Assembly (NCBI GenBank): GCA_022564295.1
Contig: JADFLR010000001.1
Span: forward strand, 1-64,000
DNA: 64,000 bases
Source: Bacteroidota bacterium
GTDB taxonomy: Bacteria > Bacteroidota > Ignavibacteria > Ignavibacteriales > Ignavibacteriaceae
Direction: 5' to 3'
Below, piece by piece: positions 21,142 through 29,640 of this stretch. A program made the translations under genes and the position numbers. Numbering within the stretch: position 1 is the first letter of the stretch; each line of letters starts with the position of its first letter. Under the pieces are notes generated by a model. That model was not told the origin of the DNA, made no database searches, and saw only the letters and a program-made list of their open reading frames with translations.

Positions 21142-24100
21142 CTATTCATAATATTTCAAAACGCTTTTTGCAGCCATTGAGCTCATTGCCATAATTGTCC
21201 ATTGCGGATTTACGGTTAAGCTCGTTGGGAATATTGATGCGTCTGTTACAAACACATTATCATAACCAGCCACCTTAAAGTTTTCATCAACTACTCTTGT
21301 CCCGGATTTTGCGTCGGACATCAGATTTCCACCTTGCGGATGTGCAGTGTTAAGAAATATATCTGTTATTCTTAACGGGAAATCGTTGAAAGTTTTTATA
21401 AATACATCAACCTCGCTTTGATTACCTAAATTAACTTCAATCCCGGGTTTTGTGGGGAGAATAACTCTCGTACTGCCAGAAGCTTGTCCGAGTTTTATCA
21501 ATGTAGTAATAGCGTATTTAATATTGTCCAAATCATTTTCCCCTAGTTTCCAGGTAAATGCCTGCCCGTTCAAAAGATCAGCTTTCTTAAGAATAACACC
21601 ATTGGTCTCAGAGCCAATCAAAGCGCCGTAGTTTATCATGTACTTATACTTTTTTATAATAGAATCACGTCTATCAAATGTGAAAGGCACACTCGCTAAA
21701 GCAAATGCTGCGGGAGGATTAAAGTAAGTTTCAAATATCGCACGCGATTTAGGATCCTTTGCGGCTAAGGTTATCTGCTCACCGTCAAAGGCTTTTATTA
21801 TTTCATCATATTCAAAAGTTAGTGGGAAAGCAAAATTGCAACTTACATTCTGCCCTATATTTTCATTCTTAACTTCGCTTCTCATCAGGAAGTGGCTGCT
21901 GGCAATAACTCCGCCTGCAACAATTACTGCTTTACGGACTTTTACTCTTTGCAGATTGCCGTTATCTGTTCTCAAAATGACATACTCTGCTTTATCCCCT
22001 TTTGAGGTAGGAACGAACCTGACCGCAGTCATGTTGGAAACTACATTTACTCCCCTTGCCTCAGACCAGGGGATATAAGTTTCAAGCATTGACCGTTTGC
22101 GCATTCTTTTATTTCCAAGATTCCAGTTGCCGTCGCCAATATTACTGAGATGATTCACCTTTACTGTGCCGTAATATTTCAATTGCTCATCTGGCGGAAG
22201 TGTTTTGTTATATTCTTCAACCCCGGTTTTGAATTTGTTTTCTACCAAAGAATTGATACCTGATTTCGCGAGCGGTTTTATATTCAGTTCCACAGCTATT
22301 TTATTATATTCATCGTCTAAATCTGCCAGATCAATTCCATACTCATTTTCCCAGGTATCTTTAATCTTGCCGGGCATTTCAAAACAAACAGCATTATTAC
22401 TTATAGTAGTTCCACCAACACATTCACCCTGGAGTACAGCCATGGTGAATTTTTTTGTTTGCTGCAGCCCGCCTTCCTTATATATTTTTTTCATCATATC
22501 TATTTCGCTGTCGTTAAAATCCTGTAAAGGCTGGTAACGGTATCCCCTTTCCACAACAAGAATTTGTGACGCATCGTGAACCGAACAAGCAAGTCTGTAT
22601 GCCGCAGTAGCACCGCCCGCACCGGAACCGACAATTAAATAATCGATTTCTGAAGGTACATCCTTTTCCTGAACAGGAGTAGTAACGCGCGGCGCGACCA
22701 ATTTACATTCGCCGCTGCTTGCAGGTTTGAAGTTTGCGGGATCATTTTCATCAACGGGTAAATCAGCAACTTTATTGAACGGCGGTTCGTATGCAGCACA
22801 ATCCCCCTGTGTTCTGTCCCTTGCGTCAACCGGTACATAGCCCATGCTGTTTCTTACATTTAATTGTGAAAAATGTGCAAACATTATCATTGAATTAAGC
22901 GAAAGCCCTATCTGGTAAACGATATTTGATAATAACGGGAAAACAGATTTGTTCCTTTCCGCTTCATCTTTGTAAATGTACTTACTTAAAAAATACCTTT
23001 GCTCATCCCGGCTCATTGAAGAAAACGCCGGATGCAAACCCAGCAGCCAGTTAAAAGTATGCTCTAGCAATGCAAACGGGAGATTTAAGAGTCCCCGTTT
23101 CCTTCCCCGCATACCTCCCATGTATTGGTCTATTGATTGCAATACTTCGGATTGATGTTTTGAATCGCTTTTGAAGAATGCATTTGTTAAAGCAAGAATA
23201 TTTTTAGCAGTGGAAGGATTTAATGTGCTAATTGCGTAATCCACGTTGTAATACATTTTCCGTATCGCAATTAAACCGGCAGCTATAATAACATTTACAA
23301 AAACAAATAGAATAAAATACCAATCGACCATAACAGTACCACCGCTCCTGGTAACAAAATCAACCGATGAAATTAAATTACCGGCAATGACCCACACAGC
23401 TGCGATTATACTACCGAATACTAATGGGAAAAGAATTAATCCCATGAAATGATCACGAAGTTTATCCCGTTTAATAAGTAAGAAAGAAATCAAACCAAGA
23501 GTTATATAGAGTGTTATGGTATTGCCAATCATCGGGTCGGGATAACCGTAAACTGCCGAAAGCCCGGTCTTGCCGTCCGTAAATAGCCTTAGTGCTAAAA
23601 TCGAAAGTGAAATCAGCATAAATATTATGCCCGTCACCTTATACATGTAGCGCATCAATGTTGCTGGAATTGAAAAATAAACCGGGAAATCATTTTCGGG
23701 TTTAAATTCGTCTGCTTCTTTTTTGAACTTCAACATTATCCACACGAACATTATTATTAAAACTCCATCAACAATGGCTGAAGTGAGAAGGAAATCACTA
23801 TCCGGGTTGCCGGGATCGAAAAAATAAAAAGCCAGAGCAAAGATTGTGGAAACCGCATGCCCTGCTATAAGCCCGATGGCGGAGTAATACCTCAGGTTTT
23901 TATTGTATGCACCAAGGAAAGCGAGAAAAGTCATTAATCCAATTTTGAAATAAGTGTTGATTGCAAGAGCGGGATTTTTATAAGTCATATCAATTAGTTG
24001 ACCAATTCCTTCCGGCCAGGGTTTTACACCCAAAATGCCGAGAATCAATATTGATAAATAAGCCACGTATCCCAAACCGAGAAGCCGTAAAATCCAGTAT

Positions 24101-24702
24101 GCTGCATCACGTTTGGGTTTGTCAACACTTTCTTGCGACCACTCTTTACTGAAAAGTTTTCGGTATTCTTTTTCATTTGGAACATTCGGGTAATTCTTTT
24201 TCTTGTAAAATACCAAAGCAAGCAGACGCGCAAGAAACAAAGCGAGAATGCCGAATATAATTGCATCCACTGAAATAGTTACAAAAAACTTTAAAGCAGG
24301 AATCTTTATCCATGATACAACTGAAGGATCTCCGTAAATCCACAAAGCATTTTGCGGAATATCCCTCACATAACTTTCAAGGTAAAGGTCTAGGAGATAG
24401 TAAGGCAGAAAAACAACAATGTAAATTATGACCGAACTTGATTTTCTTAGGAGGATAATTATCGCTGAATAAATAAAAGTGTTTATCAGTACTTCAAGCA
24501 TCATTGTAACTATAGGAGGAAAAAAGAAACCAAAAATTGTGAAGCCGTTAAACAGTACGATGTTGTATTTTGTAATTAAATAAATTAAAATTATGGAAAG
24601 AAGAAAATTAACAGCAATTAAAAATGTATATCTAATTCCCGTTGAAGCTTTATCGAGCGGGTCAAGTGCGGTGTAACCTTTCAAGTTAAAAAAACCAGGC
24701 AT
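21142..24702 (-). CDS. GMC-family oxidoreductase fused to a large N-terminal multi-TM domain
   Basis: 1186 aa; about 490 N-terminal aa are polytopic; DYLIVGSGAGGATAAYRLA FAD motif near residue 690; C-terminal HPQGGNLMSD...VTDASIFPTSLTVNPQWTIMAMSSMAA. Confidence 0.9.
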   Translation of the reverse strand: MPGFFNLKGYTALDPLDKASTGIRYTFLIAVNFLLSIILIYLITKYNIVLFNGFTIFGFFFPPIVTMMLEVLINTFIYSAIIILLRKSSSVIIYIVVFLPYYLLDLYLESYVRDIPQNALWIYGDPSVVSWIKIPALKFFVTISVDAIIFGILALFLARLLALVFYKKKNYPNVPNEKEYRKLFSKEWSQESVDKPKRDAAYWILRLLGLGYVAYLSILILGILGVKPWPEGIGQLIDMTYKNPALAINTYFKIGLMTFLAFLGAYNKNLRYYSAIGLIAGHAVSTIFALAFYFFDPGNPDSDFLLTSAIVDGVLIIMFVWIMLKFKKEADEFKPENDFPVYFSIPATLMRYMYKVTGIIFMLISLSILALRLFTDGKTGLSAVYGYPDPMIGNTITLYITLGLISFLLIKRDKLRDHFMGLILFPLVFGSIIAAVWVIAGNLISSVDFVTRSGGTVMVDWYFILFVFVNVIIAAGLIAIRKMYYNVDYAISTLNPSTAKNILALTNAFFKSDSKHQSEVLQSIDQYMGGMRGRKRGLLNLPFALLEHTFNWLLGLHPAFSSMSRDEQRYFLSKYIYKDEAERNKSVFPLLSNIVYQIGLSLNSMIMFAHFSQLNVRNSMGYVPVDARDRTQGDCAAYEPPFNKVADLPVDENDPANFKPASSGECKLVAPRVTTPVQEKDVPSEIDYLIVGSGAGGATAAYRLACSVHDASQILVVERGYRYQPLQDFNDSEIDMMKKIYKEGGLQQTKKFTMAVLQGECVGGTTISNNAVCFEMPGKIKDTWENEYGIDLADLDDEYNKIAVELNIKPLAKSGINSLVENKFKTGVEEYNKTLPPDEQLKYYGTVKVNHLSNIGDGNWNLGNKRMRKRSMLETYIPWSEARGVNVVSNMTAVRFVPTSKGDKAEYVILRTDNGNLQRVKVRKAVIVAGGVIASSHFLMRSEVKNENIGQNVSCNFAFPLTFEYDEIIKAFDGEQITLAAKDPKSRAIFETYFNPPAAFALASVPFTFDRRDSIIKKYKYMINYGALIGSETNGVILKKADLLNGQAFTWKLGENDLDNIKYAITTLIKLGQASGSTRVILPTKPGIEVNLGNQSEVDVFIKTFNDFPLRITDIFLNTAHPQGGNLMSDAKSGTRVVDENFKVAGYDNVFVTDASIFPTSLTVNPQWTIMAMSSMAAKSVLKYYE

Positions 24703-25020
24703 ACTTTCCTCCTAAATATGTTTTAAAAAGTTTTTGCTTTACGTATTCTTCCCCATTTTTCTAAATATTCCCTGTAATTTTTATTTATATATTTATTTTA
24801 TAGAACCAAGCCTCACTACAATGCCTAGCTTTTTAATCATGGTTCCTTTAATTAGTTGATGTTCTCATCAATTTAAATCATTTATTGGTGATGTACAATG
24901 GTTTGAATAAAAAGCGTCTTAATGAGTTATTTTTTTGGTGGGCACAGTGTTTTTGATTTTCTTTTGACTTGCTCCGACATAATTAACTATTGTTCGGGCA
25001 ACTGCAAAAATCATGAGTAT

Positions 25021-25647
25021 TCACTTATCAGGATATAGAGTTCCTCCTTTGGTAAGCCAGGATACACCGAAAGCAATTAGAGCGATGGTTTCAGCCCAGA
25101 ACACAAAACAAGATGCCGAGTTAACATCATAGATAAAATTATGGTATACCACAATAGCAATCAGACAGGCAATTATTATTAGACCACAGATTACGTAAAT
25201 CTTATTTCTTCTCAATTTTTGTGGTGTGGGATTCGATCCTTTCTTAGTAAATAAGAATAATGAAAATACAGCAAGTGTAAGAAAGAAGATAGCAGCGCAG
25301 GCAAAATGAATTTTTCCTATCAAATTACTTGACCCCATCTCTGTAGCAGGGAACCAGGCTAAACCTATTGCAAAAAAACCTGCCACATTACCAGCCCAAT
25401 CATCCCATTTATCATAACCACTATAAAAAAACAAAAATAAAGCTATAGCACAAATGGCACCAACGAACACATTACGCATGTCGGTATAGTAATAATGGCT
25501 AATGGATTCCCGAATGATTTCCCCATTAAATATTAAAAAAACACCAAGCACTAATGTGAACGGTAACAATATGGCTATCCATCCCACCGTTTTTCGTAAA
25601 GCCAAATACGAATAGGTATGTCGAAAATATTTGTCTTCTGGATCCAT
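25021..25647 (-). CDS. Multi-TM membrane protein (DUF998-like)
   Basis: Several TM segments; ESISHYYYTDMRNVFVGAICAIALFLFFYSGYDKWDDWAGNVAGFFAIGLAWFPA. Confidence 0.7.
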   Translation of the reverse strand: MDPEDKYFRHTYSYLALRKTVGWIAILLPFTLVLGVFLIFNGEIIRESISHYYYTDMRNVFVGAICAIALFLFFYSGYDKWDDWAGNVAGFFAIGLAWFPATEMGSSNLIGKIHFACAAIFFLTLAVFSLFLFTKKGSNPTPQKLRRNKIYVICGLIIIACLIAIVVYHNFIYDVNSASCFVFWAETIALIAFGVSWLTKGGTLYPDK

Positions 25648-25678
25648 AATAATTATGCTTTTGGAAACAGCTTAATTT

Positions 25679-26107
25679 TTAACCAGCTAATTTAGCATCC
25701 AGGTCAATTTTAGCTGTGCCACCGGCATAAAGTCTGGAGATAGGACATTTTTCCTTGGCTGCTAATGCTAATTCATCAAATTTTTCTTGCGATAGTCCTT
25801 CACAAGTTACATTACAAACCAAATTAATATTGGTTATGTTAGGACCGATATCATCCTTTCCCAGCGTTACGGCAGCGGTTGTTTCAATACTTTGCGGGGT
25901 TAAATTTTCTCCACTAATTAGTGCGGAAAGAAACATTGAATAACACCCGGCTTGAGCAGCGGCTACCAATTCTTCGGGGTTTGTTCCATCACCTTCCTCA
26001 AAACGAGAAGCGAATGTAAATGGTCCATTGTAGTCACTAAAGTTCATTTCACCCTTACCTTCTTTTAAGGTACCATTCCAAATGGCTTTTGCATTTCTGA
26101 TTGTCAT
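25679..26107 (-). CDS. OsmC family peroxiredoxin
   Basis: EGDGTNPEELVAAAQAGCYSMFLSALIS, CPISRLYAG. Confidence 0.92.
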   Translation of the reverse strand: MTIRNAKAIWNGTLKEGKGEMNFSDYNGPFTFASRFEEGDGTNPEELVAAAQAGCYSMFLSALISGENLTPQSIETTAAVTLGKDDIGPNITNINLVCNVTCEGLSQEKFDELALAAKEKCPISRLYAGGTAKIDLDAKLAG

Positions 26108-26274
26108 AATTTGCTCACTTATTGTTAGTAATATTTAATTATAGGAAAAACTCTTTAAGCTATGATTTAAAACTATATTATGTTTGGTCTTATTTACAAA
26201 CTTTCTAGGTTTAATTTTGGAATACGTTTTAATAAACGCCAGTATTACCATTTCTGCCTCAGGCAGAATACAAC

Positions 26275-26811
26275 TCACATATTATTAATTACTGTATTTG
26301 TTTCAGCTTCTAATAATAACTTGACAAAATTTTGAATTCGGGTTTCGACTTTATTACTTACTAATTCATCTTCAATCCAGGTATGAATATTGCCTAAATA
26401 AGTCATCCCAAGATATTCAGCGCTATTTCGAAAGGGAGTAAAAAATCCTTCTGTTTCAGTTTCGTCTGATCCACAGCTAATCACAGCCATATTTTTTCCT
26501 ATTAACTTTCGCCCCGTTTCTTTTTCTATTTTAAGACAATCTGATAATCTGTCAAAAAAGGTTTTCATTATTCCGCTCATTGAATACCAGTAAACAGGTG
26601 TAGCGAAAACTATTAGTTCATATTCTTCAGCTATTTGTTTAATTATGGATAAAAAATCATCTTTTTGATTTTTAAATTCATAGTCAAAATACTCAATTTT
26701 TTTCAAGCTCAGATCTACTACATCGAATTCCAATTCCTTCATTAACAATCGAACTACTTTATTAGTGTTTTCTTTACTTCTTGAGCTGCCTTGAATTATA
26801 ATTCTTTTCAT
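26275..26811 (-). CDS. NADPH-dependent FMN reductase / flavodoxin-like oxidoreductase
   Basis: IIIQGSSRSKENTNKVV, ELIVFATPVYWYSMSGIMKTFFDRLSD. Confidence 0.9.
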   Translation of the reverse strand: MKRIIIQGSSRSKENTNKVVRLLMKELEFDVVDLSLKKIEYFDYEFKNQKDDFLSIIKQIAEEYELIVFATPVYWYSMSGIMKTFFDRLSDCLKIEKETGRKLIGKNMAVISCGSDETETEGFFTPFRNSAEYLGMTYLGNIHTWIEDELVSNKVETRIQNFVKLLLEAETNTVINNM

Positions 26812-26827
26812 TTTTTGATTTTATTGC

Positions 26828-26879
26828 TGCTAACGTTCAGGCTAAACTGCGTTTTAATGCAGTTTAGGTATTGTTGTGT
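26828..26879 (-). repeat. attC-like inverted repeat (hairpin CTAAACTGC/GCAGTTTAG flanked by AAC...GTT cores)
   Basis: Minus strand ACACAAC-aatac-CTAAACTGC-attaaaac-GCAGTTTAG-cctgaac-GTTAGCA, between the SRPBCC stop (26888) and FMN reductase start (26811). Confidence 0.45.
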
Positions 26880-26887
26880 TTAGTTCT

Positions 26888-27406
26888 TTATTCTTTTTCG
26901 AGTTTAGCAATCTCTCGTTTTTTAGTTTCAGACACTTCTCCTGTTTCTGCATATGTTTTCCAATCTTTCAAAAATCCTTTTAGAAGTTTTGTGAAATTAC
27001 TCTTTAGGGGAGCGCCTAAAAGAAAACCTCTTAAGCCTGTTAGATCAGCAGTGATATTGGTTGATGCTCGGCAAGAATTTTCACTGACTTCTTCAACTTT
27101 TAAGGCGTTCTGAAGGTCTACTAAAAAGCTTGGCATTTTATCGATCTTTGCAGACCAGGTGATTTCTTTCTGCACCTGGTCGTAATGTAAAATTAGCTCA
27201 TCTGCGTTTCCGAATTTTCCAAGGTCACAGAATCGACCACCTGCAGGAGCTCCTTCATAAGTTGCAGGAACAGAATCATTATTCCAAGATTTGTTTACGC
27301 CTCTTCCCCAATCTGCGATGTTAAGGAAGTCTGGTCCGATAATTTCCCATGCTTTTTCAGCACTTGTATTAATTTCAATTGATTCTTTTATATCTAATTT
27401 TCCCAT
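26888..27406 (-). CDS. SRPBCC (polyketide cyclase/START-like) family protein
   Basis: IKESIEINTSAEKAWEIIGPDFLNIADWGRGV...; start at internal Met 27406. Confidence 0.85.
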   Translation of the reverse strand: MGKLDIKESIEINTSAEKAWEIIGPDFLNIADWGRGVNKSWNNDSVPATYEGAPAGGRFCDLGKFGNADELILHYDQVQKEITWSAKIDKMPSFLVDLQNALKVEEVSENSCRASTNITADLTGLRGFLLGAPLKSNFTKLLKGFLKDWKTYAETGEVSETKKREIAKLEKE

Positions 27407-27464
27407 TTCTATTGATTTTTTATTTGACCAATAATTGATAATCATTCATTTGCGATTTAATTAA

Positions 27465-27510
27465 ACACAACGTCTTAATAAACGCAATTCGTTTTAACCA
27501 CAAATTAGTT
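27465..27510 (-). repeat. Second attC-like inverted repeat
   Basis: Plus strand ACACAAC-gtc-TTAATAAACG-caatt-CGTTTTAA-n10-GTT; TAAACACAAC (27462-27471) is the exact reverse complement of GTTGTGTTTA at 26873-26882. Confidence 0.35.
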
Positions 27511-27600
27511 AATAAAGATTATTTAGGCAAAGGACTTAAAACTTATCCTTATTCCAGAAAAGAGTCTGAAAATTAAAGTTAAGGAAAATCAATTTGTCTG

Positions 27601-27628
27601 TTGACTCTTTCATTTTTTTTCTTATACT
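27601..27628 (+). promoter_or_regulatory. Promoter for a short transcript
   Basis: TTGACT-N16-TATACTTG; also fits the Bacteroidota -7 TAnnTTTG motif at 7/8 positions. Confidence 0.5.
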
Positions 27629-27645
27629 TGTACATTATAAAGATT

Positions 27646-27723
27646 ATGAACAGTCACAATTATATAGATCTATCTTGCACCTGTTGTAGTAAAAGCAATC
27701 GAGGAAAGGATAGTTATATATAA
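27646..27723 (+). CDS. 25-aa Cys-rich small ORF (leader peptide or part of a small RNA)
   Basis: Manual translation MNSHNYIDLSCTCCSKSNRGKDSYI*, placed between a promoter-like sequence and an intrinsic terminator. Confidence 0.35.
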   Translation: MNSHNYIDLSCTCCSKSNRGKDSYI

Positions 27724-27751
27724 TTTTTAAATAATATTAATATATAAAAAG

Positions 27752-27779
27752 CCTTTCCATATTGGAAAGGTTTTTTTTT
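27752..27779 (+). terminator. Rho-independent terminator
   Basis: CCTTTCC-ATATT-GGAAAGG followed by nine T. Confidence 0.85.
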
Positions 27780-27985
27780 GCTCTAAACTTTAACCCTGTT
27801 CAATATTTGGATGGAAAATATGAGGTTTTGATACTCAAACAAATATTGATTGTAAACAATAATGTTGACCTTATAAAAGCTGCAGTAGAACTAAATATGG
27901 TTTCTTTAATTATCAAGCCAAGCCGCATTGGTAAAGGAACAGGGGTTAATTTATATAATAATATAAACAATTAAGGAGAATTATT

Positions 27986-28567
27986 ATGAGTAAAGTACTT
28001 GATGAAGTGTTGGCAGCAAATGCTGATTATGTTGAGGATTTTGGTGACAAAGGCGATTTGCCCATGCCCCCAGGAAGGAATTTCTCCATTCTCACCTGTA
28101 TGGATGCACGATTAGATCCGGCAAAATATGCAGGTTTAGCTGAGGGTGATGCCCATGTCATACGGAATGCTGGCGGTAGAGCGAGTGATGATGCCATTCG
28201 TTCATTGGTCATTTCTTACAAATTGCTCGGTACGAAAGAATGGTTTGTTATTCATCACTCCGACTGTGGAATGGAAACATTCAATAATGAAATCATGGGT
28301 GATTTATTGGCGAGTAGTTTAAAAACGGCAAAAGTTGATGCTTCAGGTTGGCATGATTCAAATGAAGGACCTGGTTCAACAGAAGGGAAGTTTAGCCAGT
28401 GGTTAACTATCAGCGATCAAAATCAGAGCGTAACTGAGGATGTTAAACGGATAAGGAGTAACTCAATGGTTCCTTCCGATATTCCTATTTACGGTTATAT
28501 TTATGATAGTAAAACAGGAAAACTTATTGAGGTCCCGGAAGCAACTGAAGCAGGTAAAGCCAGCTAA
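27986..28567 (+). CDS. Beta-class carbonic anhydrase
   Basis: [42 protein letters not shown] zinc motifs; AAGGAG ribosome-binding site. Confidence 0.93.
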   Translation: MSKVLDEVLAANADYVEDFGDKGDLPMPPGRNFSILTCMDARLDPAKYAGLAEGDAHVIRNAGGRASDDAIRSLVISYKLLGTKEWFVIHHSDCGMETFNNEIMGDLLASSLKTAKVDASGWHDSNEGPGSTEGKFSQWLTISDQNQSVTEDVKRIRSNSMVPSDIPIYGYIYDSKTGKLIEVPEATEAGKAS

Positions 28568-28615
28568 AAAACCAAGCAATTATATATCCGGACTTTTATT
28601 ATCCGGGAAAGTTAT

Positions 28616-29293
28616 TCATTGTTCAATTTTAGTGAAAGTTATTGATCCCAACGGAGCGACAACATTATTAATTGCAAGCGGAGGAGTTATAATTTCGAAT
28701 ATAGCTGCTCGCGGAATGGTAGGTTCATCGGGAGATACAAAAGTTGCACCATCATCGGTTCCTGCATCATAAATATCCACGGTGATGGTTTTGCTTGTTA
28801 CCCACTCGTTATTTTCAATTAAATTAATATTGCTCACGGCTATAAACCAATCGGGGCTGGGCGCTATCATTGAAACTACACTTACCATTGAATGAGAAGA
28901 AACGATATCGAATTCCAGGCTAACTTCACCCGGTGAGGGGTTTATTCCACCACCGCTAATTAAAGTATTTCCTATTCCAATCGAAATAAAATTTTGAATT
29001 TCAGCTTCCAGGGGATTTTTGCCCCCTGTTTCCGCCATATTTTTTATTCCATCTGAAGCAATTCCACCTTTTGCAAAAAGCATTGTGTTTCCGTTATGAG
29101 TCATACCAATGAGACCGGAAAAATGAGCTGATGACGGGAAATCATTAGGATGAGTTTGTGCACTCCAACCGGCATTAAATGTTACTTTATACCGTGCATT
29201 AAGTTCGGGTTCCGGTTGAGTCATCAAAGGTTCATTTTCTGAACACCCTAACAAAAGAACAAAAAATAAACCCGCTAAAATAATTACTCTCAT
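28616..29293 (-). CDS. Spondin_N domain lipoprotein
   Basis: Lipobox LLLGC; YKVTFNAGWSAQTHPNDFPSSAHFSGLIGMTHN and DGATFVSPDEPTIPR. Confidence 0.85.
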   Translation of the reverse strand: MRVIILAGLFFVLLLGCSENEPLMTQPEPELNARYKVTFNAGWSAQTHPNDFPSSAHFSGLIGMTHNGNTMLFAKGGIASDGIKNMAETGGKNPLEAEIQNFISIGIGNTLISGGGINPSPGEVSLEFDIVSSHSMVSVVSMIAPSPDWFIAVSNINLIENNEWVTSKTITVDIYDAGTDDGATFVSPDEPTIPRAAIFEIITPPLAINNVVAPLGSITFTKIEQ

Positions 29294-29640
29294 TTTCTAA
29301 ACTCTCCAATTATTGTTTATAATTCCTGATAAATATAAATTATATTCATCACAAAATAATCACAGAAATATATCAGAGTAATTATAATGGCAGATACTTT
29401 TGAGAGGACAACTAACAAAACAGATATTGCAGGAATGATAGAAATTTTAGTGATTAGTTTACGAGGAAGTTGGAGTTGAAAAATGATGCTATTGTTAGTT
29501 AATATTCTTTGCGTGGCGCGCTTTGATGCACTAAACATATTGTTATATCCTGAGCGTCTTGGATTAATTTATTTAGCTGTTTTCAATTCTAAATAGCTTA
29601 TCATCTTCTGATAATTTTACAATAAAGTAATCTTCCTTGT

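Noticed and set aside
24803-24848. GAACCA...TGGTTC inverted repeat and a 15-aa ORF (MIKKLGIVVRLGSIK)
   Set aside because: Only 6-bp arms with a long loop; the ORF is too short to distinguish from chance.
26224-26250. Hairpin AATACGTTTTAATAAACGCCAGTATT as a third attC in the cassette-like region
   Set aside because: No AAC/GTT core boxes at the right distance, so not counted as support for the cassette idea.
27762-27974. 70-aa plus-strand ORF before carbonic anhydrase
   Set aside because: It starts inside the terminator stem, has no ribosome-binding site and no recognisable motif.
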